Assembly: GCF_008297975.1 (NCBI RefSeq)
Contig: NZ_VLNY01000006.1
Span: forward strand, 186,001 to 250,000
DNA length: 64,000 nt
Reading direction: 5' to 3'
Source of the DNA: Antrihabitans cavernicola
Lineage (GTDB): Bacteria > Actinomycetota > Actinomycetes > Mycobacteriales > Mycobacteriaceae
Shown here: in pieces, positions 45,970 to 54,868 of the stretch
How positions within the stretch are numbered: the first letter of the stretch is position 1
Layout: every line of letters begins with the position of its first letter
The notes under the pieces: generated by a model
Database searches by the model: none
Seen by the model: the letters and a program-made list of their open reading frames with translations, nothing else
What the model was told of the DNA's origin: nothing
Made by a program: the position numbers and the translations under genes

Positions 45970-46551
45970 CTACTGCTGCAGACCTATCCCGCGCAGCGTC
46001 ATGTCGACGGTCGCCTCGATCACGGAATCGCTGGGTGGTTCGCCGTGCAGCAGCGCAGCGTGCAGAACAGCGCCGCTCAGCGACAGCACCGCGGCCTCCA
46101 GCGCAGGTCCTGACACGGTGGTTGCCAGCAGCCGGCGCAGTACCCGCTCACCGTCGGTGACCATGTTGTCTCGTATGTCGACCAACTCCGGATGCGATGA
46201 CATCAGTGCAAGCAGCATGACCAGTCCTCGATCGAGGCGGTGTTCGACTATCGCCTGTCGAAACATGATCAGCTCGGCGACGAGATCCGCCTGGAGATCA
46301 CCTGTCGGCGTGTGGTGTTCGAAATTCTGGAACTGCGCGAAGACGTCCCGGATCAGGTGTGCGCGGGTAGGCCAATGCGAGTACAACGTGGCCTTCGAAT
46401 ACCCGGCGACCTGCGCAATTCTCGAATGAGTGACCGCCTCGAGGCCCTCGTCCATGAGTACCTGCATTGCAGCTTTGATGACGTCGGAACGCGTGCGGAC
46501 CACACGCGGGTCCACCGCGGGCGAGTCTTCTACGTCATCACTGCGTGTCAT
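45970..46551 (-). CDS. TetR-family regulator, probable controller of the MAA operon
   Basis: 193 residues. Helix-turn-helix at about 20-65 (VIKAAMQVLMDEGLEAVTHSRIAQVAGYSKATLYSHWPTRAHL) and a C-terminal helical ligand domain. It lies upstream of the HAD-mys operon on the same strand, separated by 166 bp that hold a clear palindrome, and is divergent from the broken OsmC gene. Local control of the MAA operon and of osmC are both possible. Confidence 0.85.
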   Translation of the reverse strand: MTRSDDVEDSPAVDPRVVRTRSDVIKAAMQVLMDEGLEAVTHSRIAQVAGYSKATLYSHWPTRAHLIRDVFAQFQNFEHHTPTGDLQADLVAELIMFRQAIVEHRLDRGLVMLLALMSSHPELVDIRDNMVTDGERVLRRLLATTVSGPALEAAVLSLSGAVLHAALLHGEPPSDSVIEATVDMTLRGIGLQQ

Positions 46552-46652
46552 CGAACGGACCGTACTCCTCTCGTTCCAGCAGTGACGTGTCGGATCGAAG
46601 CTCGCGGGTATTCCGTTGACAGTCAGAGATTTTCGAAAGGCGAGAGGACATC

Positions 46653-47068
46653 ATGAGTGAATTGACCTACGCAACGCACGCGATCGCCGACGCCGGGAGC
46701 GTCACGATCGACGACATCGAGAAGCTCTCCTATCGAGTCGCCACACCCGATGTCGCAACCGATTCCGACGACTTGACACCCGAACGCCTTTGCGGGCGGC
46801 GCTCGCGAGCTGCCTCAGGCAGACGCTCGTGAGCACGTCGACGAACGGTGACGTCGACCTCAGGGATGCGACGGCAACCGCAAGGGTGACGCTGACCCAC
46901 AATGGTGGCTTGGCCTACGACCTGAGCGCGGAAGTGTCATTCGACCTTCCGCACACCGACGACGCCGACGTGCGCAGTGCGCTGATAGATCGCACCGTCG
47001 ACGAGTGCCCGATGAGCGGAGCCACCGACATCGCCGTGAAGACCGCCGCTTCTGACGCCGACGACTGA
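46653..47068 (+). pseudogene. OsmC/Ohr-family peroxiredoxin gene with a frameshift
   Basis: The first part (MSELTYATHAIADAG... to DLTPERL) continues correctly only in another frame from 46790 (RAALASCLRQTL ... VDECPMSG). One missing T in the run at 46789-46791 would restore a single protein of about 139 residues: ERL-L-RAALASC. Both active Cys of the OsmC family (SCLRQ and DECPMS) are present on either side of reading. In this sequence the protein would stop at 46830. It is either a recent inactivation or a base-calling error. Good RBS (GAAAGGCGAGAGG) and intact downstream coding suggest a young event. Confidence 0.8.
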
Positions 47069-47071
47069 CGC

Positions 47072-48097
47072 TCACAGAGAATCGGTCAGGCGTTGTGTGC
47101 GAAGTCGATACAAACGCTCGGCATAAGCCAGATCGTCGCGCCACAGCCGATCGGCGGCGCGTCGCATCAGAGGCGCGATCAGCGGACGCATGCGCCGTGC
47201 GTACTCGAATTTCGGGCGATCGGAGGTCGCGATGACAGCTTCGATCACGGCGGTGCGCGGCCGACCGTCGAGGCCCGGTCCCAGCGGGGTGGCATGTGTT
47301 TCCACAAGGCTTCCCGTTCCTTCGCCGTCGGTGATTCGCATGACCAGAGTGCGCGGCTCCGGGCTGGTGAACTCCGCCCGGACCGGCACACCGAATTTTC
47401 CGACACGAAACGTGACATCGACCAGGAAACGATCCGCTGCGGCGGTGGCGGTCCCGCTCGGCGGGGGCGAGTCCAGCACCTCTAGTTGCGTGAACGAATA
47501 CGGGTGGAACCAGCCACCGTGCCACGGGTCGAGTCTGTTGGCGATGATGTCGGCCGGTTCACACACGCCGACAACGTTCGTCACCGCGTGCAGTTCCGTG
47601 CGGGCGGGTCGGCCGACGATCACAGGATGATCGAGTGGCTCGTCGCCGCCGAGCTGGTCGAGGCGAACCCACGCGAGGACGCCGTCGTCGTGGCTGGGAA
47701 ATGTCTTCCAGTTGGGCGTCCGCTCGTTGCCCAACCTGAGGCCGTGCCAGCGGCAGATCAACGCGCCGCAATGGATGGCGGCGTCCGACAGGGGAGCGCC
47801 CAGATGTGGGCATGCGCCGGGTCCGACATGCAAGCGCTGCTGCTCGTCGCGCCAGGCGACGATTTCGATCCCTCCGACTGTGGTGCCGAACGGTTTGTCG
47901 CCGCCAACGCGTCGGCTTGCCGCGAACACGTACCAGTTGCCTGACGGGCGGCTCTGAGACCTGTCGAGCGCGGCATCGATCACCGATGGCCGCGCTTGCC
48001 GGTAGGTAGGCTCCTGTCGATCCCAATCGATAGAGCGAAGTCGTCGCAATGGCACCAGCGACGTCCATTTCCGACTGATGTCATCACGCAAACTCAT
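47072..48097 (-). CDS. Rieske [2Fe-2S] protein of the carotenoid operon (DUF5914-like)
   Basis: 341 residues. Rieske ligands are in ACPHLGAPL (Cys, His) and CRWHGLRL (Cys, His), about residues 115-145; a C-terminal START-like region with no visible 2-His-1-carboxylate iron motif follows. Proteins of this type accompany crtU in several actinobacterial carotenoid clusters. It might supply electrons to CrtU or modify the end group; neither is shown. Start ATG overlaps crtU by 14 bases; it is the last gene of the operon and abuts the osmC pseudogene. Confidence 0.8.
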   Translation of the reverse strand: MSLRDDISRKWTSLVPLRRLRSIDWDRQEPTYRQARPSVIDAALDRSQSRPSGNWYVFAASRRVGGDKPFGTTVGGIEIVAWRDEQQRLHVGPGACPHLGAPLSDAAIHCGALICRWHGLRLGNERTPNWKTFPSHDDGVLAWVRLDQLGGDEPLDHPVIVGRPARTELHAVTNVVGVCEPADIIANRLDPWHGGWFHPYSFTQLEVLDSPPPSGTATAAADRFLVDVTFRVGKFGVPVRAEFTSPEPRTLVMRITDGEGTGSLVETHATPLGPGLDGRPRTAVIEAVIATSDRPKFEYARRMRPLIAPLMRRAADRLWRDDLAYAERLYRLRTQRLTDSL

Positions 48098-49694
48098 TGT
48101 GCATCCGCCTTTCTCGATTCGCGACGCGACGCAGTAGCGCCGAACGCCCCTGGGTGGGAACTGTGTACAACGGGTGCCCCGCCACGCCCCAGCGGGCGAG
48201 CAGGTGATTGGCGGCCGCCCAGCCTGTGGTGGCGGCCCGCTCCATCAGGGCGACGGGTAGATCGATGCGGATGCCGTCGCCGGCGAGGGCGAGGCCAGGC
48301 TCGGGAGTGCCGACGCGGGGACGTTGCGCGTGATCGCCCGGCGCGAAGCGTGGGCAGTCGCGGCGGAAGAGCAGGCGTTCGTCGACGATGCGAGCTGTCG
48401 CTGTTTCGGGATAGAGCGCGTGGAGGCGCCCGAGCAGTTGCCTTCGAAGGCGGACCGATCCTTCGCCGATCTGCGCCTCGTCCGGAAGCGCGTACGCGTG
48501 CAGCTCGACCACGGATCCGCCGTGGCGGCGAGCCCACACGGCAGCACTGTGTTCGTAGTGGTTGACGACGCTGACGTTGTCCAAAGGCTCGAGATTTCCG
48601 GTTCCCAGAAATCCTGGTCGATCGGTTGCAACGGGTCGATCCAGCCACAGCCGCAGTACCGCGAACGCGGGAGCGGTACCCATCCTCTGCACGCGTTCGC
48701 GCCACGCGTGGTCGGCGATAGTGGGTGAGCCCGCGACGATTGTGCGTAGGCCTGCCACATCGGTGGCCAGCACCACGCCGTCCGCATCGATGCCGGCACC
48801 GGTGTCGTCGGTGAGGTGAAAAGCGGCAGTGGAACCGGCGGTGTCGATGGACGCGATGGAGACGCGAGTGTGAAATCGGACCGTCCCAGTACGAGCGTGA
48901 ACTCCCTTGTCGGTGAGGTATCGACGAAGCGGAGCCCACAGGTCGTCGAAGTTATCTTCAGCAACGTCGAAGACGAGGCCCTCACTGGAACCGAGAAAGT
49001 AGATGTGAAACATCGTTGCCAGTTCGGCGGCCGAGAGATCGGTCGGCTCGGCGAAGAAGCTGCGGGAGAAGACCTCGAAGGCGAGGTGGCGCGCGGCGGC
49101 CGGAAAGTTGATGTTCTGCAGGAAGCGGTCCGCGTCCAGGTGGTCGAGCTGCTCGTAGATCTCCGGAACGGACACAGCTGCCAAGGGCGCTGCGGCTCTC
49201 GAGTCGAGTTTCGCGAGATCACGCAACGAGAACGTCGGACTGCGGAGCGCGAACACGAGCGCATTCCAGGGCGGAGTGCGCGGCAGGCCGCGAAAACGAT
49301 CGACCGCGCCACCCGCGTCGATCAATGGATAGTCGTCCAGCTGAATCAGGCGGTGGAGACCGGGGTCGTTGCGGCGCAGCAAGTTCCGCAGGTTGTAGTA
49401 CTGGCGGAAGAAGGCGTGAAAGCCCCTGTTCATGCCGACGACGCTGCCGCCGGGCAGCGTCTGGGTCCACCCACCGACGCGTCCTCCGATATACGGCTCG
49501 CGTTCCACGATGTCCACGTCGACTCCGCGCTCGGCAAGTCCAGTAGCGGCGGACAGACCGGCGATTCCGGCTCCCACGACCACGACATGTGGTCGGCGGT
49601 GTCCGTACAAGCACCCGGCATCAGGGATGCCGGAGGGCGCAGGGTGGAGTACCCGTCGACGGTCCCGTCCTCGATCGGGGCGGAAGGCTGTCAT
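48084..49694 (-). CDS. crtU: Carotene desaturase/methyltransferase, aromatic-ring-forming
   Basis: 536 residues. FAD motif VVVVGAGIAGLSAATGLAERG near residue 37, then EREPYIGGRVGGW, MNRGFHAFFRQYYNLR, VFSRSFFAEPTDLSAAELATMFHIYFLGSSEGLVFDV and the C-terminal LAGDGIRIDLPVALMERAATTGW, all as in CrtU of Streptomyces and Brevibacterium. It converts beta-ionone rings to aromatic phi rings, giving isorenieratene or chlorobactene-type pigments. ATG overlaps the crtYd stop by four bases. Confidence 0.92.
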   Translation of the reverse strand: MTAFRPDRGRDRRRVLHPAPSGIPDAGCLYGHRRPHVVVVGAGIAGLSAATGLAERGVDVDIVEREPYIGGRVGGWTQTLPGGSVVGMNRGFHAFFRQYYNLRNLLRRNDPGLHRLIQLDDYPLIDAGGAVDRFRGLPRTPPWNALVFALRSPTFSLRDLAKLDSRAAAPLAAVSVPEIYEQLDHLDADRFLQNINFPAAARHLAFEVFSRSFFAEPTDLSAAELATMFHIYFLGSSEGLVFDVAEDNFDDLWAPLRRYLTDKGVHARTGTVRFHTRVSIASIDTAGSTAAFHLTDDTGAGIDADGVVLATDVAGLRTIVAGSPTIADHAWRERVQRMGTAPAFAVLRLWLDRPVATDRPGFLGTGNLEPLDNVSVVNHYEHSAAVWARRHGGSVVELHAYALPDEAQIGEGSVRLRRQLLGRLHALYPETATARIVDERLLFRRDCPRFAPGDHAQRPRVGTPEPGLALAGDGIRIDLPVALMERAATTGWAAANHLLARWGVAGHPLYTVPTQGRSALLRRVANRERRMHNEFA

Positions 49695-50002
49695 CGTTGT
49701 CTCGCCTGCCGTTCCCATAGCAACAGAACGGCGGTGACCATGGCGAACCCGAATAGGAAATCCTCGACCGGGATGTCCCAGGGCGCCCGCAACCCTGTCA
49801 TGTCGTCGGAGTTGTATCGCACTATCGGTGCGCTGAGCTTGGTGAGCCAGCCATCGACGAGAGTTTGAAAGCCCAGCACGATTGTCATCGACAGCCAGAA
49901 CGCAGGTTTTCGGAACAGGCCGGTACGCAGGACCTTGATCTCCCACGCGCACACCAGAAGTACGGCCAGCGTCGTGGGCACGGTGTAGCCGAGGCCGGTC
50001 AT
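49691..50002 (-). CDS. crtYd: Lycopene cyclase subunit (CrtYd-like)
   Basis: 103 residues, three membrane helices, with the conserved PAFWLSMTIVLGFQTLVDGWLT and the PVEDFLFGFAMV acidic motif of heterodimeric actinobacterial lycopene beta-cyclases. Works with the preceding subunit to cyclise lycopene ends. Starts within an ATGA overlap at 49999-50002. Confidence 0.88.
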   Translation of the reverse strand: MTGLGYTVPTTLAVLLVCAWEIKVLRTGLFRKPAFWLSMTIVLGFQTLVDGWLTKLSAPIVRYNSDDMTGLRAPWDIPVEDFLFGFAMVTAVLLLWERQARQR

Positions 50003-50361
50003 GTGTTCTGCCCGGATAAGCGCTTGGTCATCGAACGCCGATCGACTATCGCTTGCACAGCGACATAGGTCAGAATCGCGCAGATCGGTATCACGAGGAA
50101 GAAAATCAACTCCTCCAACGGAATTCGAAACGGCAGCGTTCTGCCGGTGATGTAACGCTCGTTGTAGGTCCACACGTTCGCTGCGATGGCGAACCCGTCC
50201 CAGAGCAGAAACACGGCAGCGACTGGCAACACAGCGCGCAGTACGCGAATCGGACGGCGATACACGCCGCCACCGACGAACTCCAGCGGCGCGGTGATCA
50301 GTAGACATCCCGCCATGACGATCAGGTACTGCCAGTGATCGTCCAGCTCGGCGCTACTCAT
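49999..50361 (-). CDS. crtYc: Lycopene cyclase subunit (CrtYc-like)
   Basis: 120 residues, three membrane helices; PLEFVGGGVYRRP, FLLWDGFAIAANVWTYN and IPLEELIFFLVIPICAI are the family signatures, the last holding the catalytic Glu pair. The ATG at 50361 overlaps the crtE stop (ATGA), so an upstream in-frame start is not needed. Membrane partner of CrtYd. Confidence 0.88.
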   Translation of the reverse strand: MSSAELDDHWQYLIVMAGCLLITAPLEFVGGGVYRRPIRVLRAVLPVAAVFLLWDGFAIAANVWTYNERYITGRTLPFRIPLEELIFFLVIPICAILTYVAVQAIVDRRSMTKRLSGQNT

Positions 50362-51509
50362 AGGCTCCGCCGGGTTGCCGACCACGCCATGCCGTGCAGC
50401 CGATCCCGGATGCCGGGATCGATAGGCGCTGCGTCCAATGCGCTGAATGCACCTTGTCGAAGCACGTCGATGCGCGCCTCGATGTCGTCGGCCGCACCCA
50501 GTTCATGCACAGCTTCACGAAGGTCTGCAATGTCGTTGTCTGACAGCTCGGTACCGATCTTGTCGCGTAAGAGTCCTGCTGCCGATGGGTTTTCGGCGTC
50601 GGCCGTTCGCAATGCGACTGCCAGCAAGACGGTGCGCTTGCCTTGGCGCAGATCGTCGCCGACGGGTTTACCGGTAACCGCAGGATCGCCGAAAACGCCG
50701 AGAAGGTCGTCACGCAGTTGGAACGCGACGCCGATGTCGCGTCCGAACGCGCGAAAAGCCCGAATCTGTCGCGGATCCGCCCCGGCGAGGGCGGCGCCGA
50801 AATGCAACGGCTGTTCGACGGTGTAAGCAGCAGTTTTGTACCGGTCGATGCGAATCGCTGTCTCCATCGACTCGTCGGCACTGGCCTCGCCGACCACGTC
50901 GAGAAGTTGACCACCGATCAACTCTGTACGCATCGCACTCCACACGTGCGTCGCGCGCGCCACCTGATCGCTGCGTAGACCGGCCTCGTGAAAGAGATCG
51001 TCGGCCCAGCACAATGCGAGATCGCCGAGCAAGATGGCTACCGATTCGCCGAACTTGGCGGGATCGTTCCTCCAGCTTGCCCGGCGATGAACGTCCGCGA
51101 ATCGTGTGTGTACCGATGGTTCGCCGCGCCGAGTGCAGGATGCGTCCATGACATCGTCGTGTATCAGTGCACACGCTTGTATGAATTCCCATGCGGCACA
51201 GGCGCGCAGCACGGAATCTGCCTGACTGCCGGTTTCGTCTCCACCCGCGCCGAGCCATCCCAGCCACGCAAAGGTGGGTCTGATTCGTTTGCCGCCGCGC
51301 AAGACGAAACTCCGCAACTCGCGTACGGCGTTGACGTACACGTCGCCCAGTCGCGAAAGTTCTCCGTCACGGGAAGCGAAAAAATGGTCGAGCACCTCAG
51401 TGACGGAGGCCGCGAACTCGGCATCCTTCCCGCGGCCGTCAGGTGACGGCGGCGCAACGGCTGCGGTGATCCGATGCAGCGTCGGCGCGGCTGACTTCGG
51501 GGGAGTCAC
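50358..51509 (-). CDS. crtE: Geranylgeranyl diphosphate synthase
   Basis: 383 residues; trans-isoprenyl diphosphate synthase. GGKRIRP, first Asp-rich motif DDVMD, the RTELIGGQLLD region and the second Asp motif FQLRDDLLGVFGD are intact. Provides C20 diphosphate for CrtB. The start is a GTG that overlaps the crtB stop (GTGA at 51506-51509); longer reading upstream would only duplicate crtB coding. Confidence 0.9.
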   Translation of the reverse strand: MTPPKSAAPTLHRITAAVAPPSPDGRGKDAEFAASVTEVLDHFFASRDGELSRLGDVYVNAVRELRSFVLRGGKRIRPTFAWLGWLGAGGDETGSQADSVLRACAAWEFIQACALIHDDVMDASCTRRGEPSVHTRFADVHRRASWRNDPAKFGESVAILLGDLALCWADDLFHEAGLRSDQVARATHVWSAMRTELIGGQLLDVVGEASADESMETAIRIDRYKTAAYTVEQPLHFGAALAGADPRQIRAFRAFGRDIGVAFQLRDDLLGVFGDPAVTGKPVGDDLRQGKRTVLLAVALRTADAENPSAAGLLRDKIGTELSDNDIADLREAVHELGAADDIEARIDVLRQGAFSALDAAPIDPGIRDRLHGMAWSATRRSL

Positions 51510-52465
51510 GACGGCGCTGGCGTCGGGAGCGTTCGCACGCTTGCCCGCACGGCGACGGTCCGCGCGGCCGCACGTGCGGCGACTGCAATTCGTTGTCCTG
51601 TTCCGACGGTCGCCCGACCTGCGAAGACATTGAAATCCTGGTCCTCGATTCGGTTCAGGATGCGTCCGTAGAGGTCGAATGCCGTTGCGACACAAGGGCG
51701 TGAAATGGGATGCAGCATCACGATGCCGTCCTTGGCCTCACGATAGACAGAGCGAACGTAGGCGATCTGGTGCTCGAGGGCACGTCGAACGTTGTTGTCG
51801 AGCCGACCCGTTCTTCGACACCACAGCAGCCGATCGCGATCGACGTCGAAAGTGGCGAGTTCGTCTGCAGGCAGATAGATACGTCCTCGATCCAGATCCT
51901 CTGCGATATCGCGGAGGAAATTGGTCAGCTGAAAGGCATGGCCGAGCGCGGCGGCATAGGGCACAGCCTCCGTTCGTGAGGTCACGGTGCCCAGTACCGG
52001 CAACATCTGCAGCCCGATCACTTCGGCGGAACCGTGAACGTAACTGCTGAGCACAGCGCGGTTCGGATAGTCGGTAACCGTGAGGTCCATCAGCATCGAG
52101 TCCAGGAACACCGCGAAGAGTGCGGGATCGATCTGGTATCTACCGACCGTATCGACGACGGCAGCCAGCACAGGATGCGCGGAGTGTCCGCTGTCCAACC
52201 CCGAGCGCAACGATCGACCGAGATCTGTCAATTGCGTCGCAATTGTGTCGACGTCGGTTCCGCTGGCCGGCTCGTCGACGATGTCGTCGGCGTAGCGGGC
52301 GAATCCGTAGAGCGCGTACACCGCTGGTCGTTGAGTCGGATGCAGCATTCGTGTCGCGAGATAGTAAGTACGTCCATGCTCGGCGTTCAACGCCCGACAC
52401 CGGCTGTAGGCGGCGTTCAGATCGGCGTTTCCGTCGTCGGCGATCACGAGCTTCGGTCGAGTCAC
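51506..52465 (-). CDS. crtB: Phytoene synthase
   Basis: 319 residues. Joins two geranylgeranyl diphosphates head to head. Motifs FARYADDIVDEP and FLRDIAEDLDRGRIYLP hold the two Asp-rich sites. GTG start with GAGGGGAAACAG before it. First gene of the carotenoid operon; a possible sigma-F-like promoter and a palindrome lie 40-75 bp upstream. A phytoene desaturase (crtI), needed between this step and the cyclases, is not in the window. Confidence 0.92.
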   Translation of the reverse strand: MTRPKLVIADDGNADLNAAYSRCRALNAEHGRTYYLATRMLHPTQRPAVYALYGFARYADDIVDEPASGTDVDTIATQLTDLGRSLRSGLDSGHSAHPVLAAVVDTVGRYQIDPALFAVFLDSMLMDLTVTDYPNRAVLSSYVHGSAEVIGLQMLPVLGTVTSRTEAVPYAAALGHAFQLTNFLRDIAEDLDRGRIYLPADELATFDVDRDRLLWCRRTGRLDNNVRRALEHQIAYVRSVYREAKDGIVMLHPISRPCVATAFDLYGRILNRIEDQDFNVFAGRATVGTGQRIAVAARAAARTVAVRASVRTLPTPAPS

Positions 52466-52505
52466 CTGTTTCCCCTCGGGCTGCCGGCAGCGAGCTGCTG
52501 CCTGC

Positions 52506-52521
52506 AGGAGAGGTACCTCCT
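52506..52521. promoter_or_regulatory. Palindrome in the crtB leader
   Basis: AGGAG-AGGTAC-CTCCT, with nested GAGGTACCTC, 41-56 bp before the crtB start. It could be an operator of a light- or stress-responsive regulator. It overlaps the candidate -10 element at 52513-52518. Confidence 0.35.
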
Positions 52522-52537
52522 GAAACGATTCGTAAAC
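52513..52537 (-). promoter_or_regulatory. Possible sigma-F-like promoter of the carotenoid operon
   Basis: On the minus strand GTTT (52537-52534), 15 bases, then AGGTAC (52518-52513), near the mycobacterial sigma-F consensus GTTT-N15-17-GGGTA. Sigma-F drives carotenoid genes in M. smegmatis. One mismatch in the -10; weak evidence. Confidence 0.3.
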
Positions 52538-52646
52538 GATGCACGGCGAGCGAATTAATTGTCAGGCCGACGCCCGGACGTCTCGTCGGGGTCTCGCTAT
52601 GTCGGTAGGCGGCGGGACAGACCGCCATCTGAACGATTGCTGTGCG

Positions 52647-53708
52647 CTACTGCTGGCTCTCGTCGAGCGCGATGACGACCTTGACGTCGTCGTCGCGTGC
52701 GGTGAAGGCATCCTGGAACTGTTCGATCGGCACGCGTCGGGTGATCAAACCGTTCAGCCAGGCCGGGTCCGCCTTGGCCAGGGCCTGCGCCGCCAGTGTG
52801 TAGTGGCGCAGGTTGGCGTTGACCGACCCGACCACGACGTCGTTTTCCAACACCATCTGGCGGTTGATTGCGCCTGCGTCGACGTCGAGTGTTCGACCCG
52901 CGGTGGAGACGCCGGTCAGGCATACGATGCCGTAGCCACCGGTGCCGTTCATCGCGTCGAACACCAGTTGGCCGACGCCGGTCGCTTCGAGAATCACGTC
53001 AGGCGCAAGCTGCTTGGCGACATCGGCGACGGTGCCGGAGTGATAGGTCGCGCCGAGCCGTGCGACGAGGTCGGGCTTGGGACCGGACGTCACCCGATCG
53101 AGGACGTGAACGTCGAGGCCGCGCTGGACGCCGATCATGGCGGCGAGCAGACCGATCGGTCCGGCGCCGGTGATCAGCGCGGTCTTCGGTTCGAACCAGC
53201 TACGCTCGCCGATCAGCCGGATCTGCTCCCATGCCTTCGCGACGACGCTGGTCGGTTCCATCAGGACGCCGACCCGCTCCAGATTCGGGTCCAGCTTCAC
53301 GGCGTACTCCGGCTCGACCACCCAGCTCTGACTGCCGTAGCCATCGCGTTCCTTGATTCCGCGCTCGGTGTATTTTCCGTTGCGGCACATGTCGAATTCG
53401 CCTCGGGCGCAGGCGCCACACGGCTCCGGATCGGGCCGTCGAACCACGCCCGCGATCAGATCGCCTGCGGCAAAGCCGGAATCGGCAGGCGCCTGTCGAA
53501 CACGGCCGAGCGACTCGTGGCCGAGGATCAGCCGGTCCGATCCGCTGGGTGCCCAGCCGTACTCGCCCGCGGCGATCTCCTTGTCGGTACCGCAGACGCC
53601 CAGTGCGAGACCGTCCACGAGGAGTTGGTCGGTGCCGGGCTCGGGATCGGGCCTTTCGGACAATTCGATGGAACCGGCACGGCCCGGAACAACGGTCAGC
53701 GCTTTCAT
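52647..53708 (-). CDS. Glucose 1-dehydrogenase-like zinc MDR
   Basis: 353-residue medium-chain dehydrogenase. Catalytic zinc residues in GVCGTDKEI and GHESLG; structural-zinc Cys in [19 protein letters not shown](P) site [15 protein letters not shown]. The pattern GTDKEI with YTERGI is that of archaeal-type glucose 1-dehydrogenases, which oxidise aldoses to lactones. Single gene, upstream of the carotenoid operon on the same strand and divergent from adhC. Confidence 0.82.
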   Translation of the reverse strand: MKALTVVPGRAGSIELSERPDPEPGTDQLLVDGLALGVCGTDKEIAAGEYGWAPSGSDRLILGHESLGRVRQAPADSGFAAGDLIAGVVRRPDPEPCGACARGEFDMCRNGKYTERGIKERDGYGSQSWVVEPEYAVKLDPNLERVGVLMEPTSVVAKAWEQIRLIGERSWFEPKTALITGAGPIGLLAAMIGVQRGLDVHVLDRVTSGPKPDLVARLGATYHSGTVADVAKQLAPDVILEATGVGQLVFDAMNGTGGYGIVCLTGVSTAGRTLDVDAGAINRQMVLENDVVVGSVNANLRHYTLAAQALAKADPAWLNGLITRRVPIEQFQDAFTARDDDVKVVIALDESQQ

Positions 53709-53811
53709 ATTCCCGTCATACCCCCTGGGATCGTGTGATGGGCCTCATGCAGGTGAACGCTGCGCGACGGATGGTTTGCGTTATCCGGAATGCGCAGGTA
53801 GCCATGTAGTT

Positions 53812-54858
53812 ATGGTTTCAGCTACCGCCTATGCGATGTCCGCCTCCGACGCGTCGTTCGAGAAGATCGAAATCGAACGCCGCGATCTCGGTCCCAACGA
53901 TGTATTGATCGATATCAAGTACGCCGGCATCTGCCACTCCGACATTCACACTGCCCGCAACGAGTGGAAGGGCACCAGGTATCCGGTGGTGCCCGGCCAC
54001 GAAATCGCAGGCGTTGTCGCCGAAGTGGGCTCCGACGTGACCAAGCACAAGGTCGGCGATCGCGTCGGTGTCGGCTGCTTCGTCGATTCCTGTGGTGAGT
54101 GCGACGCCTGTAAGGCCGGTGAAGAGCAGTACTGCTTCAAAGGTGTTGTCCAGACCTACAATTCGAAACAGCCCGACGGCGAGATCACCAAGGGTGGCTA
54201 CTCCACCCAGGTTGTCGTCACCGAGCATTTCGTTCTGTCCATCCCGGACGGCCTCGAACTCGACGTTGCCGCACCGCTGCTGTGCGCGGGCATCACGCTC
54301 TACTCGCCGCTGCAGCACTGGGGTGCGGGGCCAGGTAAGAAGGTCGCGATCATCGGGATGGGCGGCCTCGGCCACGTCGGTGTGAAGATCGCCAGCGCGA
54401 TGGGCGCCGAGGTGACGGTGCTGAGCCAGAGCCTGAGCAAGCAGGAAGACGGCACCAAGTTCGGCGCCGATCACTACTACGCCACCAAGGACGACCAGAC
54501 GTTCAAGGATCTTCGCGGTCACTTCGATCTGATCATCAACACCGTGTCGGTGAATCTCGACATGGACCGCTACATGTCGTTGCTGGCGATCAACGGTTCG
54601 CTGGTGATCCTGGGCCTGCCCGAGAATCCGATCGAGGTCAAGGGTTTCAGCCTCGCCGCGAACCGTCGCAGCCTCGCGGGGTCGATGGTCGGTGGCATTC
54701 CGCAGACGCAGGAGATGCTCGACTTCTGCGCCGAGCACAAGATCGGCGCAGAGATCGAAACCATCGCAGCCAAGGAGATCGATCAGGCCTACGAGCGGGT
54801 GGTCGCCAGCGACGTGCGCTACCGGTTCGTCATCGACGCCGCAACCTTCACGGACTGA
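53812..54858 (+). CDS. adhC: NADP-dependent zinc alcohol dehydrogenase (AdhC/cinnamyl type)
   Basis: 348 residues. Catalytic zinc: CHSDIH and GHEIAG; structural zinc: [15 protein letters not shown]; cofactor site [17 protein letters not shown]. Strong likeness to mycobacterial AdhC (Rv3045), a broad aldehyde reductase of the CAD/YahK group. ATG start without a strong ribosome site. Followed after 10 bases by a DJ-1/PfpI gene; reactive-aldehyde handling may link the two. Confidence 0.9.
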   Translation: MVSATAYAMSASDASFEKIEIERRDLGPNDVLIDIKYAGICHSDIHTARNEWKGTRYPVVPGHEIAGVVAEVGSDVTKHKVGDRVGVGCFVDSCGECDACKAGEEQYCFKGVVQTYNSKQPDGEITKGGYSTQVVVTEHFVLSIPDGLELDVAAPLLCAGITLYSPLQHWGAGPGKKVAIIGMGGLGHVGVKIASAMGAEVTVLSQSLSKQEDGTKFGADHYYATKDDQTFKDLRGHFDLIINTVSVNLDMDRYMSLLAINGSLVILGLPENPIEVKGFSLAANRRSLAGSMVGGIPQTQEMLDFCAEHKIGAEIETIAAKEIDQAYERVVASDVRYRFVIDAATFTD

Positions 54859-54868
54859 TCGCAGTCGA

